Below are positions 1 to 10,407 of a DNA stretch of 64,000 bases, one piece after another; position 1 is the first letter of the stretch, and each line of letters starts with the position of its first letter. The notes under the pieces were generated by a model, which worked only from the letters and a program-made list of their open reading frames with translations, ran no database searches and was not told where the DNA came from. Where the stretch lies: positions 1-64,000 of the forward strand of contig MU831570.1 of the NCBI GenBank assembly GCA_029204225.1, written 5' to 3'. Both the position numbers and the translations under genes were made by a program. The DNA comes from Diphasiastrum complanatum (lineage: Eukaryota; Streptophyta; Lycopodiopsida; Lycopodiales; Lycopodiaceae).

Positions 1-215
1 TATAGAGGGATCTATTTCCTAGCCTATCCTCAACCCAAGATCCAAGCAATCTAGCATCATGGAGATGAAGTTAGTCATCACACGCGGAGGTTCGATCCTG
101 TGAGAGCGATAGCATATCTCAGATTACACACTACATCCATTAACCCTAAGCATGAAGACTACACAATTAACACTACATCCATTAACCCTACGATACACAA
201 TGAGATAGAAACTTG

Positions 216-248
<33 letters not shown>

Positions 249-600
249 AAAAGAATCAGAAAAGGCAATCCCAATTAGCATTCAAATCCAACAATTATCA
301 AAAGTAAACAAAAGTGTGAGAGATGGAGGAAAAGAGTTAAAGAGCAAGGTAACCTAAAGTTCAGCGAAGGTTTCCAATACTATATGTGCAAAATATGACC
401 AAAACAGTGGTTTTCTAGGTCATTTTCCATCAAAACTTATCTTCTAAAAATACTTTCCTTTCTCTTCTTTCACTTTGATGACTACTCTTTGACTTTTGCT
501 CATAATTTTCTCTTTTTTTTTTCTTTTTTTTTGAGAAAAAGAAAAATTCACTCAAGTAATCAAAACAAGAAATTGTAAAACAACAAAGTAAAACTAACAA
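1..600. other. Non-coding flank, low complexity
   Basis: No gene is supported here. The stretch holds a short CT run (about 218-245), a T-rich tract (about 511-534), and a 20-base direct repeat ACACTACATCCATTAACCCT present twice (near 128 and near 170). The short frame over the CT run is a by-product of the dinucleotide repeat. The stretch is not part of the tandem unit that begins near 5008. Confidence 0.6.
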
Positions 601-619
601 GGTGTTGGATCATTCTGGT

Positions 620-1779
620 TGAACTGGTCTGATCGGGGCTGCCAAAACTTTCATAGTCGGCTGCCATTCACCGAAGTGTTTGAATCATTTTCCATCCAAA
701 TGTTCTAAAATGACCGTCCCATAGTTCAATATTTCTTTCACTCTATACGGACCTTCACCAGTGAACTTTAATTTACTCTTAATCAGTTTCGTCTTATACA
801 TTAGTGCTAGATCTCCTTCCTTCAGATCTTTTTTGTGTAGTCGACGATCATGCCATGCCTTGCGACAGGCTTTCTCTGCTACTAATGCATGAAACTTGCC
901 ATCAATTTGGTCTCACAAAGTTTTTGTAAAGCCTCATGACGCATCTGGAAGGATTTTGCATCATCCAACCATTCTATTGCTGCTATGCGTAGAGATGGTA
1001 TCAAAAATACAATTGACATAACTGCATCTTGTCCATAAACAAGTTGAAATGGCATTTGATTCATACTTCCTTTGTAAGCGGTTCTGAATGCCCATAAAGT
1101 TGCATAAAGCTTATATTCCCAATCAAAATGACTTGCTTCTACAGTTTTTGTCATAATGTTGCAGAGAATCTTGTTAGAAGATTCAGCTTGGCCATTACCC
1201 CTTGGATAATACGGAGTACTAAACCGATGAATAACAAAAAAGGTCCTCCAACAGACACTTTATCGTTTTATTCACAAAATGTGTACCGCGATCACTAACG
1301 ATCTTGATAGGACAGCCAAATCTAGTAATCACATTTTCATAGAGAAATTTAGCCATTGATTTTTCATCTGCAACTTGAACTGCTTTCACTTCAACCCATT
1401 TGGTCATATAATCAGTTGCAACAATGATATATCTAGCCTGAGATCCTCTTGTCGTGGGATGAATAGGACCAACATTGTCAAGGCCCCTTTTTTTCGAATG
1501 GTGCTTGTGATAAGGCTGTATGTAAAGGTTCATAATTCTGTCGAGTAGGACAATGTGCTCGTTGACAAACATTGCATGACTAATGTAATTTTCTATATCT
1601 TTGTGAAGTGTAGGCAACCAACATCCTAATTGTAAAGGTTTGCGAACAGTGATATCTGTTGAGAAATGTCCTCCGCCCATGCCATCATGAGAAAACATGA
1701 TAAGTCTAGGTACTTCATAGCGGCAAAACACATCTTCATAAAATATCATCCATTCCTCGCTGATAGAATTGCCCAACAA
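620..1779 (-). pseudogene. Ty3/gypsy integrase remnant
   Basis: Two frames cover it. The first (1779-1219) has the H2C2-like entry region (GGHFSTDITVRKPLQLGCWLPTL), then the catalytic core with ATDYMTKWVEVKAV (first Asp) and IVSDRGTHFVN (second Asp). The second (1154-882) resumes with the alpha-helical part and MPFQLVYGQDAV. A third stretch (about 880-620) encodes a GPY-like C-terminal end (HDRRLHKKDLKEGD, then GEGPYRVKEI, then FGEWQP). Frame changes near 1200 and 880, plus stops, break it. The order after RNase H confirms Ty3/gypsy. Confidence 0.8.
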
Positions 1780-1893
1780 TCAATTGATAAGGTTGTGCCT
1801 TATGAATTAATTATCTCTTCTGTACTTTTGTCAAGGAGTCATTGGGCCTAGCATTAGATATTCAACAATATCTGCTGCCCACTCAAGTAATGC

Positions 1894-2196
1894 TTATACA
1901 TAAAATAATGCAGCACTTGGTAGTTCATCATCCACTTCAGTATTAACAGGCGATGATTCAATCCTTGAAACATCGTCAGCTAGATAATGTTGTTTACCCT
2001 TTCGAACCACAACGTGGAAATCAAATTCGGTCAGTAGAAGTAGCCATCTTGCAATATGCCCTGTGTTGCATGTCTTGTTCACAAAATAAAGTAACAGCTG
2101 GTGATTAGTATAAAATGCAAAATGCGTTGCCATTAGATAATGTCGAAATTTTTTTACAGAAAAAATCATGGCCAACGCTTCGCGTTCGATTGTCAA
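1894..2196 (-). pseudogene. Ty3/gypsy RNase H remnant
   Basis: The frame begins MTIEREALAMIFSVKKFRHYL, the E-containing helix of retroelement RNase H (usually T-x-x-E-x-E-x-L-A). It continues with FYTNHQLLLY, where the family has the metal-binding Asp in (F/Y)TDH; here that Asp is replaced by Asn. ARWLLLLTEFDFHV and the terminal LADDVSR (family consensus ADxLSR) follow. The Asp-to-Asn change at a catalytic position and the stop-bounded frame support an inactive copy. It sits between the RT and integrase remnants as expected for Ty3/gypsy. Confidence 0.8.
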
Positions 2197-2375
2197 ATAA
2201 TTCTTCTCAGGATCTGTAAGTTGTCTGCTTGCAAATCTGATAGGGTAATCCTTCTTGTATTCACCTGGCTACATCAAAATCGATCCAATAGCATATTTCA
2301 ATGCATCTGTGGGAACATGAAACTCGATTGTCCAAATTGGAGCTTGTAGTATCGGTGTAGAAGCTAAAGCTTTTT

Positions 2376-3065
2376 TCAATTTCTCAAATGCTTCCAATGC
2401 CTCTTTGTCCAAATTGGTACAATAGTCAATTTATATATAGGTCTTGCTAAATCTGCAAAGAATAGTATGAATATCCGATTGTAATTTGCATGACCCATAA
2501 ACATGTAAACTCCCCGAATTGTTCCTGGCGGTGGTAGCTCGATAATGACTTTGATTTTGGAATAATCCATAGCAATGCCATGTCTTGATATCACATGTCC
2601 AAGGACAACTCCATGAGTGACCCCAAATTTGACACTTTTCTAGATCTAAGGAGATTCGGTATTTGTGACTACGTTCAAATACTTTCTCCAAATGATCCAA
2701 GTGGTCTGTATTTGCACTATGGACTCCAAGATCATCCAAGTAGATTTCATGGAATTTCTGCAAGTAATCCTTAAAGGTAAACTGCATAACTCTTTCAAAT
2801 GAACTAGGTGCATTGCAAAGTCCAAAGGGCATGACTTTATAAGCATAAGTTTCCCATTTTGTTGCAATAGCTGTTTTGTAACAATCCATAGGTGCTATCT
2901 TAACTTGGTTGTAACCACTAAATCCATTCAGAAAACTGTATGCTTTCGCTCCAACAAGACGATCCAATATGCTTTCAATAAAGGATAACGGAAAGTGATT
3001 TTTCTACGTTACTTTATTCAAAGCTTTGAGATTCACACAAATTCTCATCTTCCTGTCATGTGACA
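2376..3065 (-). pseudogene. Ty3/gypsy reverse transcriptase remnant
   Basis: Read on the minus strand, the start of the RT fold is visible around 3010-3060 (RICVNLKALNKVT). After a stop come SFLNGFSGYNQVKIAP, the conserved block MPFGLCNAPSSFERVM, and the catalytic region as YLDDLGVHS, where the family has (Y/F)xDD. A second frame (2376-2594) continues into the thumb/connection region (GHANYNRIF). Both Asp residues of the active-site pair remain, but in-frame stops and a frame change near 2590 prevent one product. Inference: an inactive relic, probably of a plant Tat/Athila-like or other non-chromodomain lineage; the lineage call is weak. Confidence 0.85.
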
Positions 3066-3070
3066 AATCC

Positions 3071-3603
3071 CAAACTAATAGCAATTACAATAGAAGTAAA
3101 GCTAATAGTAAGAAAAGTACAAGATCATCAAGATAGCATATCCATAGTGAAGGATAATAAAATGACTCCCAAATAGACTGCCAAATCAATCGGACTATGG
3201 TTAATAGTCACAAAATAATCGATTTGTAATGTCACATTTTCTTTAACTTCATAAGTGAAGTCTCCCCCCGTGCTCTACACAGATCGGATCACATTGATTT
3301 GAATCATCTATTTTAGGGATCGGTGTGAAAGGGTGATATTTCAAAATATTCTTTGCTCAAATTTTCAAGAAAGTCGCACACCACTAAATCCCATTCTTCT
3401 TCATGAAGAAATGGTAGATTTTTCGTGGGTTTTACTAATAACTCCGATTCAGCAATTGAATAATTAAGTTTTACACAGTCTTTGGAAATTTCACCTAAGA
3501 AATAAATTTCTATACAAATTTTCTATGGCCTGAGAATCATTCTCATCATAGAATAAAAATCCTCATCGCACTAGGCGCGTGGGAATCATGATTATATATT
3601 TTT
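3071..3603. other. Spacer with an unassigned coding-like stretch (minus)
   Basis: There is no complete gene. On the minus strand, about 3480-3310 can be read as an open stretch containing LPFLHEEEWDLVVCDFL, which looks protein-like but is not one I recognise. It could be the 3' end of the DUF7869-type gene just upstream (same strand) or a lost 5' part of the gypsy pol. Stops flank it. Confidence 0.35.
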
Positions 3604-4098
3604 TTAATCAATCAATTTTTTTTTTCTAAAAGGAACCTCCAACACGTCCAGTATTGGTCTAGTTCTCAGTACGACACCTAATGACCCCACAATAAATGAC
3701 TTAAAATCAGTCACTTCTTGCACCAAATAAGGCACCGTATGTTTCCTTGTGCAATTTCGAAAGCACTCCATTAAATGTGGCAATGTGAAAACACACTTTA
3801 TTCTTACACATTCAGAAAAATTTTCGAACATGCCCTCCACATCTTCATGAGTGTGACCCACCATTAAAACTCCCAGCTGCACCATCTCAAATACTCCTAC
3901 AACAATTAATAAAGAGAGAAAAGCAAAAACATATATGTTTTTGTTTTCACCACCACAATTGTCTAATTGTAGAAGAAGACTTCTAGGCAAACATTTGAAT
4001 TGAACATTGTTGCTTGTGCTGCTTGTCAAACAAGCAACACTACTACTGGTGCTTTGTGGATTGTCTTTATTTGTGGTGACTTTCATAGAATGATGCAC
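3604..4098 (-). pseudogene. DUF7869-type protein, C-terminal fragment
   Basis: The 164-codon minus-strand frame contains LPRSLLLQLDNCGGENKN followed about 30 residues later by VLMVGHTHEDVEGMFENFSE. The pair (L)QxDNCxxENKN ... VGHTHEDxD is the signature I associate with the uncharacterised plant and animal DUF7869 family. The invariant-looking Asp, Asn, His and Glu residues resemble an RNase H-like or other metal site, but no activity is established to my knowledge. Its first roughly 25 residues are low-complexity Ser/Thr and are probably not native exon. It follows the 4211-5216 fragments on the same strand, so these are pieces of one gene. It lies outside the tandem unit, so only this one copy exists in the window. 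Confidence 0.6.
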
Positions 4099-4210
4099 AA
4101 CTAAGCATTTTCTAGAAAGGAGTCCTCAAAAAAAGGTTGGTCCGTAATAACATTTTCGCTGAGATCCCCTACTTTATCTTCATTTTGAATTTCTAACTTT
4201 CTTAGACATT

Positions 4211-5216
4211 TCAAAATTGAACCAATGGTGAAGTTTGGACCACTTGGCCAAAAACTTGTGGCAAAATGACCATAAGCGTTACCTCCTGGCCGTGTGTTAG
4301 CATACCAGTGAGTGACATAGGTAATTGAAAAATTCTATTCAAGGACTTGGGAGTGGGTTGCATTCGTGGAAGATTAGTCTTATTTTGATCCATTTTGTCA
4401 TGGATCATGCACACGTAATGCCCTGGTTCTCTTTCTGACTTCAATCTCCATGCATAGTACAAGTTTCTGCAAGTCATTTGTTCAAGCATTTGTCTCTTTC
4501 TTTCTTTGAATAGATTATTTCTCTCAGTCTCCACCTTGGTAGATTCGAGTTGCAACTTAATATTTGTGCAAGTGTCACACTTAGAGAATGTGCTAGTTTG
4601 TGACAAGCTCACATGCTTATAACATGTCCTCCAATACCAGCTGAATGTAGAAGGTGATACACATTTCAAGCCCATATTCTTTAGTATATTATTGACCTCT
4701 CTCAATATATCTTGTTGTTTGTAAATGGCAGGAATTACAAGTTGAACATGTCTTTCTCCTATCTCTGTAGTTCTATTTTTGTGAGGCATTTGCTCCAACA
4801 TTGTTTTCCACAAATGCATCTATTATAGCCAAGGCCATTTCAGCATGTTTCCAAGTTCGTCCAATAATCTGTGCATTGCCATGTATTGACTTTCTGGACC
4901 CTTCATTGTAAGATGCCTTGTACCTATAAAATGAAGCTTTTGGCAATCCATGGATCTCGTACCACACTACACTACAAATTGGCTCCCTTTGAAACATCAT
5001 GTATGTGCATCTTGATCCAGGTACATTATTTGTAGTTTGTAACATGTCATACACATATGTCACCCTATTTTCAAAACTTTGGTCCCAAAATTGCTTTCGT
5101 GCATTGTGAATAATGTCACGATTCATAAATTGACAACATTGTTGCTTACAACAATCTATGGATGCTACTTTTTGAATTGCTTCCAATGAGCACTTGACTT
5201 CTCTCTTTTTCTTCAC
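4211..5216 (-). pseudogene. DUF7869-type protein, central part, frameshifted
   Basis: Two overlapping minus-strand frames, 5216-4773 and 4819-4211, make a continuous protein once a frame change near 4790-4800 is allowed. The first begins with a Lys-rich stretch and a Cys pair (IDCCKQQCCQ), then CSVVWYEIHGLPKASFYRY, a pattern typical of the N-terminal half of these proteins. The second has a second Cys motif (FSKCDTCTN), then HDKMDQNKTNLPRM, matching the family's DxMDQxKTxxP block, and ends SLTGMLTHGQE. The tandem-unit boundary cuts this gene near 5008, so copies 2 and 3 keep only its 5' side. Function is unknown; a transposon origin is possible because the family is often found in repetitive loci (inference). 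Confidence 0.55.
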
Positions 5217-5249
5217 TTGAACAGCTTGAAGTTTTTGCTTTTCTATGAA

Positions 5250-5558
5250 TCATGTTATATGGCCTTTTTTTTTTCCATCCAGTAAAGTTTCTCTGGCCAT
5301 TAGAAAGGCAATGTTTGACTCTTCACTACTATGCTCATCATCATTTAAGAAGTTGGATTTTTCTGTTTCTAGACCTCTCAATCTTGATCCATCCATTAAA
5401 GTGACTTGATCAATTGGCCATTTTAGCAAGTCTGACTTCTCGTTCATTGTGCTAATATCAGCATGCCCATACCATTTTGTTATAGTGATTCTCACGTGGT
5501 CATCTCCAAGCTCCTCAAAGTCAATTGCCTCATATAAGAATACAAGCAAAGTGTACAC
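5250..5558 (-). pseudogene. Upstream fragment of the DUF7869-type gene (copy 1)
   Basis: A minus-strand frame of 102 codons with an acidic, Ser-rich C-terminal half (NDDEHSSEES). It sits between the DUF8039-like piece upstream and the Cys-rich DUF7869-type piece downstream, all on one strand, so it is plausibly the linker or an exon of the same gene. I recognise no domain. The same frame is retained at 28197-28505 and 48667-48975 with only isolated changes (for example Asn to Lys in copy 3). Conservation among the copies reflects recent duplication and is not by itself evidence of function. Confidence 0.4.
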
Positions 5559-5689
5559 TTCTCCTAGGACAGTTTCACAACCTGCATTGAAATCTTTTAC
5601 CTTCTTGTTAGTCCAATCCCGACGTGTAAGTCTTTTTGTCTTGTTTGAATCAATGCTTCTTCAATAATCTCCTCACTTGGATCTTCAAT

Positions 5690-5960
5690 AGCATCATGAT
5701 CCATGTTGGCATTTGTTCAATGTGTCATTATCTTTGACTTTCACATCTTGAATACACCAAATCACAAAACTGCCAATTGCTTTATCCAAAGTATTGGCAT
5801 CCATTGTAGGAACATGCAATAACTTTTCTTTTTGAGTGGTTGCATGAACAATGATTGAGCATCTTCCGATACCAATCTGTTTCCATGACAAGTTGCATTT
5901 GCATCCAATGAAAAAAGCTCACCAAGTTCACATTCTTTCGTGTTTATAGTAAGCACCACC
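5690..5960 (-). pseudogene. DUF8039-like domain fragment (copy 1)
   Basis: The minus-strand reading contains LHVPTMDANTLDKAIGSFVI followed by W, resembling the C-terminal part of the plant domain often annotated DUF8039 in CACTA-associated proteins (pattern TxxDAxGSFVxWP). The preceding residues (CELGELFSLDANATCHGN) lie in a second, overlapping frame, so a frameshift near 5870 is needed to join them. A good acceptor-like sequence (TTTTACAG on the minus strand, near 5960) sits directly upstream, so this could be an internal exon start. Copies at about 28637-28907 and 49107-49377 have the same break. The family call is tentative. Confidence 0.4.
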
Positions 5961-6079
5961 TGTAAAAGTAAAGACATTCTCTTATTAGAAATTTTCATGA
6001 TATATCAATTTGAGCATGCCAACATCTACTACTAGATTTTCATAGATAAAGATTCATTTACAATTAACAACATTCATGA

Positions 6080-7610
6080 TCTAAGTTCGCTAAGATATCT
6101 TTTTTATTGGAGCAAGATAGTGAAATTCTTCAGTAGTAGAACTCATTTTGTGATACTTATTGTAAGCACCACTAATATTTTCATTTCCAAAATATATTCA
6201 ACTTTTTGTACAAGCATAGATGTTCGCTAGGTACGAATTTCTATAGTACATTGGTTGAGTATGTACTCATATAGCACTAAAATTTCATAGCTAGAGATTC
6301 ATTTACAATCAGTGTTTTCGATAAACCAAAATATCATTTTTATTGAAACACGATAGTGTTATTCTTTAGTAGTAAAAGTCAATTCAATGAACCTAGTTCA
6401 TCAAATTATGTAATTATCATAAATTGATGTCTAAAATCCAAGTTATGTCAAGAAATGTTCACAAAATCAAGATTCCTTTAATCAATCCTAATTTGGTAAT
6501 ACCATGAACAAAGATTCAACCATTAAAAGAAAAACATCATAAGACTTTTAAATGTTTAGGAAAATTGTAGACATTAATAATAATTTTGTATTTTTCAAGG
6601 AATATTTGATATCTTTGATGAAAATGAGTTGGTCCTTCTTGACTCGTCTACATATGCATTGAGTGCCCAGACAACGAACAAGATGAAAATGATAATGATA
6701 AATCACACAAATGATTTTATATTGCGTTGGAATTAATGGGATTTGAAAATTGATAGTTTGGCTTTAAAGGAAAGAGATACAAATTTAGTCTTCCAGAATC
6801 AAGATTTAATGTCCAACGTTCAAGGTTCACAAGTTTAATACTAATATTCTTATTGGAATAAGATAGTGACATTCTTCAGTACTAGAACCTAGCTTGACAA
6901 ACCTAGTTCATCAAAATATCTCATTGTTTAGGAAAATTGAAGACATTGTTAAAAATTTCGTATCTTTTTAAGAAATATTCGTTGATGAAAATGAGTTGGT
7001 CCTTGTTGACTCGTCTACATATGCGTTGAGTGCCCGAGTAGTGAACAAGACAAACATGATAAGGATGAACCAAACAAAAGATTTTATATTGTGTTGGATT
7101 TAATGGGGCTTCAAAATTGAGATTCTAGCCCTAGAAGTAGAGCGATACAAATTTAGTCTTCTAGAATCAAGATTTAATGTCCTACGTTCAAGGTTCATGA
7201 TTTATGGTTCACTAGTTTTATATTAATATTCTTATTGGAATAAGATAGTGACATTATTCAGTACTAGAACCTAGCTTGTTGAACCCAGTTCCTCAAAATA
7301 TCTCATTGTTTAGGAAAATTGGAGGAATTGTTAATAATTTTGTATTTTGTAAGGAGTATTCTATATCTTTGATGAAAATGAGTTGGTTCTTGTTGACTCA
7401 TCTAAAATTGCATTGAGTGCCCAAGTAGCAAACAAGATGAACATGGTAAGGATGAATCAAACAAATGAATTTATATTGTGTTGGATTTAATGAGGCTTGA
7501 AAATTGAGAGTTTGGCCTTAGAAGTAGAGAGATACAAATTTAGTCTTCCAAAATCAAGATTTAATGTCCAACGTTCAAGGTTCATGATTTATGGTTCACT
7601 AGTTTGAGTT
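6080..7610. repeat. Tandem repeat of about 370-390 bp (copy 1)
   Basis: The phrase GATGAAAATGAGTTGGT recurs at about 6618, 6984 and 7371. TTATTGGAATAAGATAGTGA and its variants recur at about 6099, 6333, 6845 and 7226. Between anchors the sequence aligns end to end (GAGTGCCC, GATACAAATTTAGTCTTC, GTTCAAGGTTCA). There are three good repeats and one or two more diverged ones upstream. No coding sequence is apparent. Copy 2 keeps only part of the array; copy 3 has all of it (about 49515-51010). Confidence 0.8.
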
Positions 7611-7611
7611 A

Positions 7612-7867
7612 GACTTAAAGTAGATACACTGTGGGTCATATCAGTCGATAAGGATCAGTTGGCCTCACCACGAGGCAAGTCGATGGGAAATTCGTCCCGC
7701 CAACGGCAACCTGGGTCATGCATGGGTTGCCTGAGTGAACAGCTATATGTATAGTGTAATTTCATTTTGAGAAATACAGTTACTATGTGAGCTTGCTGTG
7801 GAGAGTGTTTTTTGTTTGTGTTACTGTGTAGCATGATCTGTGTTCCTGTTTGAAGCAAATTCTAAGT
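7612..7867 (+). mobile_element. Copia-type LTR fragment (copy 1)
   Basis: This stretch precedes a perfect initiator-Met primer-binding site, so it should be the 3' part or whole of a 5' LTR. The left boundary is not clear; a TG start near 7604-7630 is possible, and a CA lies at 7855-7856. No matching right LTR is present in the window, so the element is truncated. Related copies are at about 29925-30069 (left part deleted) and 51005-51285. Confidence 0.6.
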
Positions 7868-7880
7868 TGGTATCAGAGCC
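7868..7880 (+). other. Copia primer-binding site (initiator tRNA-Met), copy 1
   Basis: TGGTATCAGAGCC is complementary to the 3' end of plant initiator tRNA-Met and is the standard PBS of plant copia elements. It also occurs at 30070-30082 (copy 2) and 51286-51298 (copy 3). Confidence 0.85.
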
Positions 7881-8525
7881 ATACAGGGAGTGTACACAGT
7901 ACAACATCGCCGTTGAAATGAGCTTCGGGAGAACTCTCTTCTGAGAGTTCAGGGTTTACGGCGGGTTGAAGACGGAAAGATAAGCACTGGTGTAGAGAGT
8001 TTAGCACACAGAAGCTTGGTGAGCTTGAGACTGTGTGGGGATTCAGAGACAAGAGTTGTCGACTGAATCAGAATTAACAAACGAAATTTTGAAATTCCGA
8101 AAGAAGGCTACTTGGTGTTTGCAGTCAATGTGCATCCAAACTGACACCATTTGACAAACAGATTGAAGCATCAGCTTTCCAGCAGTAGGGCGACCTCAGA
8201 GAAAGAGGGTAGGCTTGGAAAAGGACTATGAACAAGAAGCCAAGAGTAGTTTTCTGAGAAAAACCCTGGCCTAGGGTTTGAAAGCTCAAAAATGAAGATT
8301 TCTCTCCATTTTGAATCATTTTGGAAGCTGTGAAAATCCAGAGGAGGGCACCTTGATCAATTCTAAAAGATCTGAAGTGGCCGTGTGCAGCCGTGAGCTG
8401 GTAAAGGAACATGATAGATCTGATGATGGCAGCCATAGCTAGCTTTGGAAGCTTTTCAAAGATGGATCTCCAGGTTGTGTCCCTCCTTGGCTAGAGGAAC
8501 ATGATATAGTTATAATCTAGATTGA
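7881..8525 (+). mobile_element. Copia 5' leader fragment (copy 1)
   Basis: Untranslated leader downstream of the PBS. It shares blocks with the leader at 17284-18520: both contain AGGGCGACCTCAGAGA, a CCTAGGGTTTG or TTTAGGGTTTG phrase, and a CCATAGCTA phrase in the same order. It therefore comes from a related copia family. It stops abruptly near 8525, before any gag, where the hypothetical exon at 8536 begins. Copy 3 lacks about 28 bp of it (near 51780). Nothing coding is visible. Confidence 0.6.
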
Positions 8526-8535
8526 TCCAAAACAT

Positions 8536-8772
8536 TTGCGACATGCCATAGTAAAAAATGTAGATGTTGAAAATAAACTCGTGAAAGTTGGTTGGATAAG
8601 AAAGATGAGAAATCAATGTGGGATGTGGAGGGTGGATCAAGAAGAAGAAACATATGTGGATTGGGACAAATGTGTTACATTTTTATCAAATTGGCATGCA
8701 GTAAAAAGTTGTAGATTAGACATAGATGGGACATTAAAACTAGTTCTAGTTGCTTGGTATAGTGAGAGCTAG
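8536..8772 (+). pseudogene. Hypothetical exon, 78 codons, no ATG (copy 1)
   Basis: An open stretch beginning with a TTG codon, directly after the truncated copia leader, and closed by TAG. It contains KLVKVGWIRKMRNQCGMWRV and WDKCVTFLSNWHAVKSC, well-formed protein-like sequence with several Trp and Cys, but I recognise no family. The lack of a start suggests a truncated last exon whose upstream part was cut away by the copia insertion. An AATAAA lies about 145 bp downstream (8918-8923) and could be its poly(A) signal. An identical frame is at 51928-52164; copy 2 has lost it in a deletion. Confidence 0.4.
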
Positions 8773-9128
8773 GAAAATACATTGGTGTTCCTTCTTGGAC
8801 ATGAACCCACTTTAGATTTACTTTCATGTTGACATACATACAATGTTATGTGTATATATTTAATTATGATGATGAGATATCATTTATTTCATTCAACTTG
8901 TGTAACCTTTTTTTTTTAATAAATATATGTCTAATTATGCGATAGATGTTCACCATGTAGTATTTAGATAACAATGAGTGTTTTTGTAAGTATGTTAAAG
9001 ATAAATCAAATTAAGAGAACTAGCACAATGCTATTGTTAAAAACAACATTGCTGGATCATTATTTCATTTATTGTCAACAATCACAAATTTGCTTTTCAA
9101 CATGGGTTCATTTTAATGTTTGAGTATA
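8773..9128. other. AT-rich spacer (copy 1)
   Basis: No gene. The spacer contains a T-run followed by AATAAA (8918-8923), a possible poly(A) signal for the preceding exon, and otherwise unremarkable AT-rich sequence leading to the first exon of the next gene. Confidence 0.5.
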
Positions 9129-10141
9129 ATGTTTGGTGGTTTAATGATTCAAACATATGCAGGTTATTCAGCAATATTAGTTATGGAAGGTTACACACAA
9201 GATGATATTGAAAATATTTTGAAGATTTTGTCGTCGGCCCAATGTAAACCATTGGTGCAGAATATTCTCAACAATGATAATACTAGGATGCAAAATCATG
9301 TGATTGGAGTGAATGATGCAGGAGGAATAAACTCCATCACAAAAATGCAAGCTCCAGTCGTTCATCCTAGTGGTCACGAGATGTGCATGATTGATATACC
9401 AACTTACGACCAAATTTTTTGTCCTCCCAAAAGAAAAAGCCGTGATGACAACAAGTTATATGGTCGAAAATTGTTGGCCAAACATTTTAGTGACCAACAT
9501 TCCATATATCTTTCTAATCTCCAAGTAGTTCGCATATGGTTGAAAAATTCTGAAATTATTGATTTTGATAACATGGACCTTTGACATAATAAAGAGTGTC
9601 AAGATCAAGTGAAGAATCTTATTTGCAATAAGATTCAAGAGATAAAACCCCTATACTTTTCGGGTGCAAGTTACATTTGGAGATCCGAGGATATATATTC
9701 TTGGATTATGGTGTCGATTCAATCGACAAGAAAGAATTTAAGAAAGAAGGTGAATGGTAATAAGATTTTAAGAAAGTCATCAGCCGATGTCACGCCACAG
9801 GTTAGTTAACTTCTTTCAGTGTTTTTATTTCAATATTTGTATGCTTATTTGTACGTTTTTTTGTCTGATGAAGTTTTTTTATGTACGTTAGAAATAATCA
9901 TTTGATAATTTCATATATTCAAATTGTAGTCGATGTTCTTGCAGCATGTTGAAGTCCAAACCCAAGAAGGGGTTTCTCCATTTATGAATGAGAGCTTGCA
10001 AGACAAGGTAAGTTCTTTGGTTATGTCTTAGCATTTTTGTTTGTCAACAAGCTTAATAGATGATCAAATTCAATTAATGTTACATAGAAAAATTTTCAGC
10101 CCTTCACTATAATCAATGCTTGGATAATGACACAAAATTTT

Positions 10142-10264
<123 letters not shown>

Positions 10265-10350
10265 AGCTGCACCACAACGATTTTGCTCAAGAACCCTCCT
10301 ATCAGATGGATCGCGGCCAACAAGTGTCATGTTTTTTTTAATTTAAAAAA

Positions 10351-10407
10351 CACGTTCCAACCCAGCACGTTCCGGAACATCTGGAATGGAACATATTGTA
10401 CGTTCCG
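10351..10407. promoter_or_regulatory. Cluster of GTTCC/GGAAC motifs (copy 1)
   Basis: Within about 55 bp there are three GTTCC, one GGAAC joined to a GTTCC as the palindrome GTTCCGGAAC, and further GGAA and GGAAC motifs. TTCCGGAA matches the TTCnnGAA spacing of a heat-shock element, but the other motifs are not in regular 5-bp phase. It lies in an intron just after the CT repeat and is preserved in all three copies (about 30949-31005 and 53761-53817). Any regulatory role is inference; it could be a relic of an inverted-repeat element. Confidence 0.3.

Larger units (their letters stand above)
620..3065 (-). mobile_element. Truncated, decayed Ty3/gypsy retrotransposon (pol only)
   Basis: On the minus strand the domains follow in the order reverse transcriptase, RNase H, integrase, integrase C-terminal part. 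That order is diagnostic of Ty3/gypsy; copia has integrase before RT. The reading frame is broken repeatedly between and inside the domains, so it is a relic. I found no LTRs, primer-binding site or gag around it, so both ends are lost or lie out of view. It shares its orientation with the DUF7869-type pseudogene next to it but shows no functional link. It lies outside the tandem unit, so it marks the unduplicated flank. Confidence 0.85.

Noticed and set aside
60-120. GGTTCGATCC resembling a tRNA T-loop near 88
   Set aside because: The flanking bases do not form a T-stem, and no acceptor, D or anticodon arm is present.
9582-9584. Selenocysteine reading of the in-frame TGA
   Set aside because: Land plants lack the selenocysteine machinery, and the gene has other stops.
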